NCBI RefSeq assembly: GCF_029945805.1
Contig: NZ_JAQSDH010000049.1
Span: forward strand, 1 to 64,000
Reading direction: 5' to 3'
Length of the DNA: 64,000 nucleotides
Source of the DNA: Flavobacterium sp.
GTDB lineage: Bacteria; Bacteroidota; Bacteroidia; Flavobacteriales; Flavobacteriaceae
Part shown: in pieces, positions 57,006 to 64,000 of the stretch
Position numbering within the stretch: the first letter of the stretch is position 1
Layout: every line of letters begins with the position of its first letter
The notes under the pieces: generated by a model
What the model was told of the DNA's origin: nothing
Databases searched by the model: none
What the model saw: only the letters and a program-made list of their open reading frames with translations
Position numbers and translations under genes: made by a program

Positions 57006-57376
57006 GTCATTCCCGCGAAGGCGGGAATCTATATTATTTAAACCAGTCTTCCGAGAGGTCGTTCCATTCTTTATTCTCTTCTTCAATCAAATTAATTTTC
57101 CATTTGCGATTCCATTTTTTGAGTTGCTTTTCTCTTTTGAGAGCATCTTCTATATATTGAAATATCTCATAGTAAACCAATGTATCAACATCATATTTCG
57201 CCGTAAAACATTGCGGATTTAATTTGTTTTTGTGTTCTTCAATTCTTCTTTCAAGACTATTTGTTACACCAATATAAAGGGTTCCATTTTTCTTACTTGC
57301 TAAAATATAAATGAAATATTGGCGAAACTGTTGCATTTGTATTTTTTAAATGGATTTCTGCCTTCGCGGAAATGAC
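57006..57376. mobile_element. Putative small mobile unit: GIY-YIG gene boxed by inverted palindromes
   Basis: Two 25-bp copies of one palindrome stand in inverted orientation at 57006-57030 and 57352-57376, with 21 of 25 positions equal. Each core is an 8-bp stem with a 4-base loop: ATTCCCGC / GCGGGAAT on the left, ATTTCTGC / GCGGAAAT on the right. Stem position 7/20 is C-G in one copy and T-A in the other, a compensatory change. The only gene inside is a GIY-YIG nuclease that nearly fills the 371-bp unit. Confidence 0.6.
57034..57336 (-). CDS. GIY-YIG endonuclease domain protein (UPF0213-like)
   Basis: A compact 100-residue single-domain nuclease. The GIY motif is FIYILASKKNGTLYIGVTNSLERR split across residues 8-31 (Y10, Y21-I-G23, R30/R31), followed by H35 in EEHKNK and the metal-binding Glu69 in the helix EDALKREKQLKKW. 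All catalytic positions are present, so it should be active on DNA or RNA. It lacks a UvrC-like or homing-type DNA-binding domain. It ends 3 bases from one palindrome copy and starts 15 bases from the other. It interrupts a run (serS, TPR, DUF4286, rsmA, mgtE) on one strand, which suggests insertion. Whether it acts on the flanking palindromes is unknown. Confidence 0.93.
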   Translation of the reverse strand: MQQFRQYFIYILASKKNGTLYIGVTNSLERRIEEHKNKLNPQCFTAKYDVDTLVYYEIFQYIEDALKREKQLKKWNRKWKINLIEEENKEWNDLSEDWFK

Positions 57377-57385
57377 AAACAGGAA

Positions 57386-57697
57386 TTAATGCTCACTTAT
57401 CAACTCCAATTCCGTTCGGAATGCCATCATTTTGTCTCCAAATAGCGAAGCGCTTTCTGCTCTAAGTTTTGGCGCATCTTCATCATAATAGCGCTGCAAT
57501 GTTTCTTTAGAATCGGTGGTAAATTGGACCGAATAGGTTGTTCCACCCATTTCTTCTTCAATCAAAACCTTAACCATTCGCGCTGCTGAAAATTTGCCCG
57601 TAGCCAGCATATCTTTAATGTGTTTTTCTTGCATCCATTGCATCCATTGGTCGTGAACACTTTCGTGGATGTTTATTGTAATGTTGTAAAGTATCAT
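57386..57697 (-). CDS. DUF4286 family protein
   Basis: A 103-residue cytoplasmic protein that matches the DUF4286 pattern: MILYNITINIHESVHDQWMQ at the start, HIKDMLATGKFSAARMVKVL, TTYSVQFTTDSKETLQRYYDE and the end FGDKMMAFRTELELISEH. The fold is probably a ferredoxin-like dimeric barrel as in antibiotic-biosynthesis monooxygenase relatives, but no active site is evident. Lies 54 bp downstream of the TPR gene on the same strand. Confidence 0.85.
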   Translation of the reverse strand: MILYNITINIHESVHDQWMQWMQEKHIKDMLATGKFSAARMVKVLIEEEMGGTTYSVQFTTDSKETLQRYYDEDAPKLRAESASLFGDKMMAFRTELELISEH

Positions 57698-57751
57698 TTT
57701 TGTGGATTTGGTGATTCGGTTATTTGTTTTAATGAAACTGCCTGCTCAAGA

Positions 57752-59530
57752 CTACAGATTTGTATCGCCACGTAATTTTCGGTATTTATTCCTCGAATCT
57801 ACAAAGTAAATACTGTCTTCGTGTTTGAAAATCATTTCTTCGTAGAGTGGTTTCGCCTTTTCAGTATCTTTGAGTTGGATATTATAGATTTCAGCCGAAA
57901 AATATAAGGCTTCGTCAATGTAAATACTTTCTTTATATTTCTTGATTATCTCATCATAAGTTCCCAAAGCATTTACAAAATCACCTTGTTTTTCGTATAT
58001 TTTTCCAATTCGAAGTAACGTTACGGCTTCAATATCTTCGCCCTTATGCTCTTTTAAAATCAATTGAAATTGCAACAAAGCTTCCTTCTTTTTATTTTGG
58101 TATAAAAGAAAATCTGCCCGAGCAAACTTCTTCAAAGCCACCTGCAACGAATCTTCTACCGTATTGTCGCTTATTAATAAAAATAAATCTAAGGCATCGT
58201 TCGCAATCAATTGTGAGGAAGCTGATTTCAATACTTTCAATTGATGCGACGCCCATTCAAAATCGGTTTTAAAATAACTTGTTTTAGCAGTTTTCAAACT
58301 GGCTTCCTGACCGATTACATCGCCTGACATATCCTCATTAACCTGCGAATAGTATAGCAATGCCTGATTTAATTTTTCTTCAAACAAAAGAATATCTGCT
58401 AGTTCCATTTTGGCATCAGCCAATTGATATCTATTGATGGGCATTTCCATCGCACTTTTCAAAATTGCTTTTCCTTTCTCAGGATTATTCAAATTAAACG
58501 CGTTGAACTGGGCTTGTAATTTCAATAAGGAAAGGGTGTACGGACTTACTCCAAATTCTTTGATCAACGCATCCAATTCGGCAGTGATAGGCACATAATC
58601 TTTATCCGTAGCATGATCAATTTTCATTTGAATCAGATACGAATGGGCTTCAATTAGCAACTCTAAATCTTTAGTGTTTTGCAAAACGAAAGTCAATATT
58701 TCTTGTGCCGAATCTTGGTCGTTATCTTCAATGGCCATTTGGCCCAAACTCACGATATTGCTAAACGAGTCTGGATTTCTTTTGTAAATGGCTTTCTGCT
58801 GAATAAATGCTTTTCCGTATTCTTTTTGTTGGATAAACAACCAGCTCAGGAAATCATTCCAGAAAATATCTTGCGTTTTTTGAGCTCTAATAAGTAATGC
58901 TTTTTTTAATGAATCATTAAAGGATGCATCAACTTCCTCCGTCATAAAACGCGACAATTGATTCTGAATCAACGGGAGATTTTGCGGATTAACGTACGCT
59001 TCATTCAAAAAAGTATCAATCATCAAATCCTTATTGCCTTGTTGTCCGTAAAGCACTGCCATTTGGAAGTTGAAGCTTAGTTTGGGTTCTTTTTCTACTG
59101 CCGTTTTATAGGCTAAAAGCGCATAATCTACCAATGATTTTCTTTCAAAAGCATAGGCGATTCCGTAAACATCGGTAGCATTTTTTTTGATTTTCTCAAT
59201 CGCCTGATTGTACTGTTTAGTGGCTTTATCTTGATTTTTCTGTAATTGGTAATTATACCCTAATTCTACCAAAAGTGTGCTTTGCTTGTACTTGTCAATT
59301 CTTTTTTCCAAGGCGCTTTCAGCTTTGTCAAACTGCTGCAATTGCTGATAACACTCAATTACTCTTTGAAAGTAATTGGAATTACCTTCCTGTGATTTTA
59401 GCAATTCCTCATAGCTAACCAAAGCTTTATCGAATTCTCCGCGATCAAAATAATTATTGGCTAACTGCTCGTTTTGGGCACTAACACTAATTGTGACGAA
59501 TAATAAAACTATAGCGAGGAATTTCTTCAT
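57752..59530 (-). CDS. Exported TPR-repeat protein, periplasmic
   Basis: A 592-residue exported protein (signal MKKFLAIVLLFVTISVSA). It is almost wholly tetratricopeptide helices: NNYFDRGEFDKALVSYEELL near 25, ELGYNYQLQKNQDKATKQYNQAIEK near 92, VLYGQQGNKDLMIDTF near 160, and a YbgF/CpoB-like end LLRIGKIYEKQGDFVNALGTYDEIIKKYKES. No enzyme motif. Such proteins act as scaffolds in the cell envelope; partners unknown. It starts 17 bp past the serS terminator hairpin. Confidence 0.88.
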   Translation of the reverse strand: MKKFLAIVLLFVTISVSAQNEQLANNYFDRGEFDKALVSYEELLKSQEGNSNYFQRVIECYQQLQQFDKAESALEKRIDKYKQSTLLVELGYNYQLQKNQDKATKQYNQAIEKIKKNATDVYGIAYAFERKSLVDYALLAYKTAVEKEPKLSFNFQMAVLYGQQGNKDLMIDTFLNEAYVNPQNLPLIQNQLSRFMTEEVDASFNDSLKKALLIRAQKTQDIFWNDFLSWLFIQQKEYGKAFIQQKAIYKRNPDSFSNIVSLGQMAIEDNDQDSAQEILTFVLQNTKDLELLIEAHSYLIQMKIDHATDKDYVPITAELDALIKEFGVSPYTLSLLKLQAQFNAFNLNNPEKGKAILKSAMEMPINRYQLADAKMELADILLFEEKLNQALLYYSQVNEDMSGDVIGQEASLKTAKTSYFKTDFEWASHQLKVLKSASSQLIANDALDLFLLISDNTVEDSLQVALKKFARADFLLYQNKKKEALLQFQLILKEHKGEDIEAVTLLRIGKIYEKQGDFVNALGTYDEIIKKYKESIYIDEALYFSAEIYNIQLKDTEKAKPLYEEMIFKHEDSIYFVDSRNKYRKLRGDTNL

Positions 59531-59540
59531 GGATTTCTAG

Positions 59541-59593
59541 TAAAAAAAACAATGTACTAAAGTAACACATTTTGCTCGCTTAGTACATTGTTT
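59541..59593 (-). terminator. Terminator after serS
   Basis: Perfect 14-bp arms (59547-59560 and 59580-59593; AAACAATGTACTAA) with a 19-base loop. On the minus strand the hairpin is followed by a T-run. Confidence 0.85.
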
Positions 59594-59608
59594 ACAAAAG
59601 ATTAACTT

Positions 59609-60880
59609 TTAGTTTATGATATCAAAACCAGTGTATTTGCGCAATACTTCTGGAATCACAATCCCTTCTGGAGTTTGATAATTCTCCAGTATTCCGGCTA
59701 AAACTCTTGGCAATGCTAAGGAACTTCCGTTCAACGTGTGCGCTAATTGTGTCTTTCCTTCTTTTCCTTTAAAACGCAATTTCAAACGGTTGGCTTGGAA
59801 CGTTTCAAAATTGGACACAGAAGAGATTTCCAACCATTTATCCTGAGCTGTCGAGAATACTTCAAAATCATAGGTCAATGCCGAAGCAAATCCCATATCA
59901 CCTCCGCAAAGGCGTAAAATTCGATAAGGCAATTTCAATTCGTCAAGGATATTTTTTATATGCTCAACCATTCCGTCTAAAGCTTCATACGATTTATCTG
60001 GATGCTCGATGCGTACTATTTCTACTTTGTCAAATTGGTGTAACCGATTCAAACCTCGAACATGCGCTCCATAAGATCCCGCTTCACGACGGAAACACGG
60101 TGTGTAACCCGTACATAAAATAGGCAATTCGCTTTCCTGTAAAATTACGTCACGAAAAATATTTGTCACTGGAACTTCTGCAGTTGGAATTAGGTATAAA
60201 TCATCCGTTTTATCGTGGTACATCTGCCCTTCTTTATCTGGCAATTGTCCCGTTCCGTAGGCAGAAGCTTCGTTTACCAAATGCGGCACTTGGTATTCTT
60301 GATAGCCTGCATCTGTATTTTTATCTAAAAAATAAGAAATTAGTGCACGTTGTAATTTGGCGCCCTTTCCTTTGTACACTGGAAATCCAGCACCCGTGAT
60401 TTTTACACCCAATTCGAAATCGATGATGTCGTATTTTTTTACCAATTCCCAATGTGGTTGTGCTCCTTCATGCAAAACCGGAATTGTTCCTGTTTCGAAA
60501 ATGTTCAGATTTTCTTCTGGAGTTTTACCTACTGGAACGATAGCTGCTGGAAGATTTGGTAATAAATACATTTTATCCAAAAGATCTTTAGCCAAAGCAT
60601 CTGATTTTTCAGATAGTTCTTTACTAGTTTCTTTCAGTTGAACGGTTTTCATTTTTAGAATTTCCGCTTTAGCTTTTTCACCATTTTTCATTAAATCGCC
60701 AATAGCCGATGAAAGTTTGTTGGCTTCTGCCAAAGTGTTGTCAAGAGCCACTTGAGTGCTTCTTCTATTTTCGTCTAATTCGATTACTTCTTCCACGAGC
60801 GCTTTCACATCCATGTTTCTTTTGGCCAAAGCCGCAATCACTTTTTCTTTATTTTCTCTAATGTAACTTATCTGTAACAT
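59609..60880 (-). CDS. serS: Seryl-tRNA synthetase
   Basis: Class II aminoacyl-tRNA synthetase charging tRNA-Ser. The 423 residues have the N-terminal coiled-coil arm (about 1-105, which contacts the tRNA long variable arm), motif 2 CTGYTPCFRREAGSYGAHVRGLNRLHQFDKVEIV in two parts near 265, and motif 3 TLNGSSLALPRVLAGILENYQ near 385. Complete. A perfect -7 element TAAATTTG (complement of 60901-60908) lies about 21 bases upstream of the start; it has its own terminator. Confidence 0.98.
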   Translation of the reverse strand: MLQISYIRENKEKVIAALAKRNMDVKALVEEVIELDENRRSTQVALDNTLAEANKLSSAIGDLMKNGEKAKAEILKMKTVQLKETSKELSEKSDALAKDLLDKMYLLPNLPAAIVPVGKTPEENLNIFETGTIPVLHEGAQPHWELVKKYDIIDFELGVKITGAGFPVYKGKGAKLQRALISYFLDKNTDAGYQEYQVPHLVNEASAYGTGQLPDKEGQMYHDKTDDLYLIPTAEVPVTNIFRDVILQESELPILCTGYTPCFRREAGSYGAHVRGLNRLHQFDKVEIVRIEHPDKSYEALDGMVEHIKNILDELKLPYRILRLCGGDMGFASALTYDFEVFSTAQDKWLEISSVSNFETFQANRLKLRFKGKEGKTQLAHTLNGSSLALPRVLAGILENYQTPEGIVIPEVLRKYTGFDIIN

Positions 60881-61059
60881 GACTTTTCTTTATAAGGACG
60901 CAAATTTAATGAAATGTTTGATAAAACCTTTCTGTTACCAAAAAACTTATGCTATTCTAAACAAATTAAAATCAGTAAAATAGGTATAGAATTTATATTT
61001 TTTTTGGCAGATGTTTACTTCATAAATTATTATATTCGCAAAAATTTCTCTTAACCATT

Positions 61060-62982
61060 ATGAAAAAAGCCTACTTATTACTCCTTTGTTTACCTTTATC
61101 CTTTGTTTTTGCTCAAAGTAATACAGCCACAAGAAGTTCAATTGCTGAAGCTGAAATGAAATCAGCAGCCCAAACAATGAATCTCCAGGTAAATCCAAAC
61201 ACTATTAATTATGACATTACCTATCATAAATTAGAGTTAACCGTAAATCCAAATACGAAATTTATCTCTGGAAAAATTACTACAACTTTTACGGCTTTGG
61301 CTGATATGAATACCATCACTTTTGATTTTGCTAATACCCTGACCGCAAGTTTGGTAAAAAAAGGAGTTGCGAATTTGACTTTTACGGAAAATACCAGTAA
61401 CGAATTAATCATTACACTACCATCAACTCAGGCTGCGGGAACTTCTGCCACCATTGAAGTAACTTATTCTGGAACGCCACCTAACAACGGTTTTGGTTCT
61501 TTTGAGCAAACAACACATAACGGAGTGCCGATCATCTGGACCCTTTCTGAGCCTTTTGGCGCTAGAGACTGGTGGCCATGCAAACAAGATTTGAATGATA
61601 AAATAGACAGCATCGATGTTTATATCACGGCGCCATCGCAATATGTGAGCGTTTCTAACGGCATTGAAACTACGGCACCCGTAATTTCTGGAGCGAATAA
61701 GACAACGCATTTCCATCACGGATATCCTATTCCAGCCTACCTTATTGCTATTGCTGTAACTAATTATAGCGTTTACACTCAGGCCGGAGGAACGGCTCCT
61801 AATGATTACCCAATTATCAATTATATTTATCCAGAAAATTATAATCAATCTTCTTTTTCTCAATTAGATGAAACTCCTGCAATTTTAGACTTATATGAAA
61901 ACTTATTTGAAGTATATCCATTTCACAATGAAAAATATGGACATGCTCAATTTAGTTGGGGTGGCGGAATGGAGCATACAACGGTTTCATTTATGGTAAA
62001 TTTTAGTCGCCAGTTGATTGCTCACGAATTAGCACACCAATGGTTTGGAGACAAAGTAACTTGCGGAACTTGGAAAGATATTTGGCTTAACGAAGGTTTC
62101 GCAACCTATCTGGCAACGTTAGTTATTGAAAACTTTGACGGGATTGATGCATTTGTAACCGAAAAACAAGATATGATCAATAACATAACATCAAGTCCAA
62201 CTGGAAATCTTTATTTAACAGACGTTCAGGCGACTAATGTAAACCGAATATTCAGTAGTCGATTGAGTTATGACAAAGGCGCAATGGTTTTAGAAATGCT
62301 TCGTTTCAAATTGGGCGATACTGCTTTTTTTCAAGGTTTAAAAAATTACTTGGCCGATAGTAATCTAGCGTATAAATATGCGGTAACGGATGATCTTCAA
62401 GGACATTTAGAAACCGTTTATGGAGGAAGTTTAACGGAGTTTTTTAATGATTGGGTTTACAATCAAGGATATCCAACGTACAGCATAGTAGCTCAGAATT
62501 ACGGTGCTGGACAAGCACGATTTGTGGTAAACCAAACGCAGTCGGATGCTTCGGTCTCCTTTTTTGAGATGCCGGTGCCTGTGAGGGTTTTTGGCGCTGC
62601 AGGGCAACAAGCCGATTTAGTTTTAAACAATACGATCAATGGTGAGGAAATTATACTAAATGTTCCTTTTGAAATTACGGGTGTAGAATTTGATCCAGAA
62701 AGACATCTTGTTGCTCGTAATTCGACCATCACTTTAGGGAATCAAAACTACGATTTAGAAAAAGCGATTGGCCTTTATCCTAATCCCTCGTCGGATGTTT
62801 TACACATTCAGATGCCTAACTCTACAAACTTTGAAAAAGTAATCATTTACAACAGTTTAGGGCAAAAAGTTATGGAAGCTACTAGTGCTAATTTCTCTGT
62901 AAATAGTCTGGCAACTGGAGTTCATTATGTAGACATTCAAACTACAGAAGGTACTTTTCATAAAAAATTCATAAAAAAATAA
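61060..62982 (+). CDS. Secreted M1-family aminopeptidase-like protein with T9SS type A sorting domain
   Basis: Extracellular zinc peptidase of 640 residues (signal MKKAYLLLLCLPLSFVFAQ). The M1 N-terminal beta domain (about 45-240) includes WTLSEPFGARDWWPCKQDLNDK. The catalytic domain holds the substrate loop GGGMEHTTVSF (GxMEN-like) and zinc site LIAHELAHQWFGDKVT, HExxH at 322-326, with the third ligand in WLNEGFATYLA near 345. The usual C-terminal ERAP1-like helical domain is lacking; instead there is a short beta region and a type A sorting domain (GLYPNPSSDVLHIQM, VIIYNSLGQKVMEA, FHKKFIKK). Stands between serS and rseP. Confidence 0.93.
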   Translation: MKKAYLLLLCLPLSFVFAQSNTATRSSIAEAEMKSAAQTMNLQVNPNTINYDITYHKLELTVNPNTKFISGKITTTFTALADMNTITFDFANTLTASLVKKGVANLTFTENTSNELIITLPSTQAAGTSATIEVTYSGTPPNNGFGSFEQTTHNGVPIIWTLSEPFGARDWWPCKQDLNDKIDSIDVYITAPSQYVSVSNGIETTAPVISGANKTTHFHHGYPIPAYLIAIAVTNYSVYTQAGGTAPNDYPIINYIYPENYNQSSFSQLDETPAILDLYENLFEVYPFHNEKYGHAQFSWGGGMEHTTVSFMVNFSRQLIAHELAHQWFGDKVTCGTWKDIWLNEGFATYLATLVIENFDGIDAFVTEKQDMINNITSSPTGNLYLTDVQATNVNRIFSSRLSYDKGAMVLEMLRFKLGDTAFFQGLKNYLADSNLAYKYAVTDDLQGHLETVYGGSLTEFFNDWVYNQGYPTYSIVAQNYGAGQARFVVNQTQSDASVSFFEMPVPVRVFGAAGQQADLVLNNTINGEEIILNVPFEITGVEFDPERHLVARNSTITLGNQNYDLEKAIGLYPNPSSDVLHIQMPNSTNFEKVIIYNSLGQKVMEATSANFSVNSLATGVHYVDIQTTEGTFHKKFIKK

Positions 62983-63022
62983 TCTTAACCAAATATTATG
63001 TGCGAGAGTAAGGTGGAAACCT

Positions 63023-63030
63023 TACTTTTG
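63023..63030 (+). promoter_or_regulatory. -7 element of rseP, overlapping a hairpin
   Basis: TACTTTTG is a perfect match 26 bases before the rseP start. It overlaps the right arm of a small hairpin, GTAAGGT (63008-63014) with ACCTTAC (63019-63025). Confidence 0.5.
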
Positions 63031-63056
63031 TGCGTTTAAAAATCAAATTTAAATTA

Positions 63057-64000
63057 ATGATACAAATAGCACAGATACTTTTTATACTTTCAGTTCTGGT
63101 AATTCTACACGAATTGGGACATTATATTGCCGCTAAAATCTTCAAGGTTAGAATTGAAAAATTCTATTTATTCATTGATGCAGGATTTTCGCTTGTTAAG
63201 AAAAAAATTGGCGAAACTGAATGGGGAATTGGTTGGTTGCCTCTTGGGGGATATGTAAAACTATCTGGAATGATTGACGAAAGTCTAGACGAAGCGCAAA
63301 TGAAAGAACCTGCGCAACATTGGGAATTTCGTTCTAAACCCGCATGGCAACGTTTAATTATTATGTTAGGCGGAATAACCGTAAACATTTTACTGGCGTG
63401 GTTTATTTACACTACAATGTTTGCAACGGTTGGTCAGAAATATGTTTCTACGGAAGCGATTCAGAAGAATGGTTTGGTTTTTGGCGATGTAGGTAAAAGC
63501 GTTGGATTTGAAAACGGTGACCGAATTATATCGGTTGATGGAAAACTTCAGGATAAGTTCAATTGGATGATTATTGATGTTTTGTTGAGCGATAACATTC
63601 AGATTGAAAGAAATGGACAAAAAGTGAATTTGGTTTTAACTGATGAGCAAAAAGGAGAAATTATTTCTACAGAAGGAAGAGAGTTTGTTCAGCCAAGACT
63701 AAATCAAGCAATAATAGATTCCGTTTTTTTAGACGGACAAGCATTTAAAGCAGGTCTCAAAAACAATGATATTATTGAAGCTGTAAATGGTAAATCTTGT
63801 GCTCATTTTGATCAATTTACAGACGAAATCAAAGCGCATAAAAATGATACTGTTGCCATAACTGTAAAAAGAAACGGCAGCGACATTATTTTAAAAACAT
63901 TGGTTAACAAAGAAGGAAAGATAGGATTTAAAGCAAAGTTCACAGAAAGAGAAGACTATATCATAAACAAACAGCATACCATTGGAACTGCCATTCCAGC
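63057..64000 (+). CDS. rseP: Site-2 protease RseP/RIP metalloprotease, 5' part (cut by window end)
   Basis: Membrane-embedded zinc protease that cuts transmembrane anchors such as those of anti-sigma factors. The first 314 codons are in the window and stay open to the edge. The zinc motif is VILHELGHYIAAKIF with HExxH at 18-22 inside the first transmembrane segment. WLPLGGYVKLSGMIDES near 60 is a family signature, and MLGGITVNILLAWFIYT is the next membrane segment. Two PDZ-like domains follow (GKSVGFENGDRIISVDGK near 143; AFKAGLKNNDIIEAVNGKSC near 230). The LDG motif helix and the end lie beyond the window. Confidence 0.95.
   Translation, partial: MIQIAQILFILSVLVILHELGHYIAAKIFKVRIEKFYLFIDAGFSLVKKKIGETEWGIGWLPLGGYVKLSGMIDESLDEAQMKEPAQHWEFRSKPAWQRLIIMLGGITVNILLAWFIYTTMFATVGQKYVSTEAIQKNGLVFGDVGKSVGFENGDRIISVDGKLQDKFNWMIIDVLLSDNIQIERNGQKVNLVLTDEQKGEIISTEGREFVQPRLNQAIIDSVFLDGQAFKAGLKNNDIIEAVNGKSCAHFDQFTDEIKAHKNDTVAITVKRNGSDIILKTLVNKEGKIGFKAKFTEREDYIINKQHTIGTAIP

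Noticed and set aside
57008..57010. Upstream ATG as the rsmA start
   Set aside because: The codon lies inside the palindrome; the family starts at [14 protein letters not shown] six codons later.
61423..61863. Open frame of 146 residues on the minus strand
   Set aside because: Antisense shadow of the M1-type peptidase gene, which has clear zinc motifs.

Overview
The window looks like a 64 kb piece of the chromosome of a flavobacterium (Bacteroidota, close to Flavobacterium). DNA is AT-rich. Promoters resemble the Bacteroidetes -7 element TAnnTTTG rather than the E. coli -10 box. Many secreted proteins end in type IX secretion (T9SS) sorting domains. The set of DUF4270, DUF4286, DUF2007, TonB receptor and lone atpDC genes also fits this group. 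There is no rRNA, prophage, complete insertion sequence or CRISPR array. One tRNA gene (tRNA-Leu, anticodon CAA) is present. Most genes are housekeeping.

Layout. 0-4 kb: class Ia ribonucleotide reductase (nrdB then nrdA, minus strand). 4-10 kb: a Lys-rich secreted protein, a large outer-membrane beta-barrel protein, an aspartate kinase and a GNAT acetyltransferase. 10-17 kb: fbp, a TerB-like protein, a HupE/UreJ-like membrane protein, a dCMP deaminase, an S41 tail-specific protease, a flippase-like membrane protein, and panC-panD. 17-21.5 kb: a shortened glycogen-synthase-like protein, a DUF4270 lipoprotein and glmS. 21.7-28.5 kb: a TonB receptor with an SGNH-hydrolase lipoprotein, atpD-atpC and a mini membrane protein. 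28.8-32 kb: a reprolysin-type T9SS protease. 32-45 kb: the biotin region (bioF, a DUF2007 protein, a TPR protein, bioD, bioA, a ketoacyl synthase), then recX, a 1624-residue T9SS type C surface protein and bioB on the other strand. 45-52 kb: a small membrane protein, ribF, a lipoprotein and two T9SS metalloproteases. 51.8-61 kb, mostly minus strand: pth, rplY, prs, tRNA-Leu, mgtE, rsmA, a GIY-YIG nuclease, a DUF4286 protein, a TPR protein and serS. 61-64 kb: an M1-type T9SS peptidase and the 5' part of rseP, cut by the window edge.

How genes work together. bioF, bioD, bioA and bioB cover biotin ring assembly; a ketoacyl synthase with an intact Cys-His-His triad sits at the end of the same run. 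panC and panD supply pantothenate. Five secreted proteins carry T9SS C-terminal domains and four of them are zinc metallopeptidases, so the region contributes much of an extracellular protease set.

The least ordinary content is a set of small interspersed repeats. A GIY-YIG nuclease gene is boxed by two inverted copies of a 25-bp palindrome with a compensatory base change, in the middle of an otherwise same-strand housekeeping run. A GTCAnnCTGAGCTTG..CGAAG-type palindrome occurs several times between genes and also inside bioF, in frame, as the peptide CQTELVEV. Another family keeps its shoulders but changes its hairpin stem from copy to copy. These look like small selfish or structural elements, and they are the best candidates for something little described.
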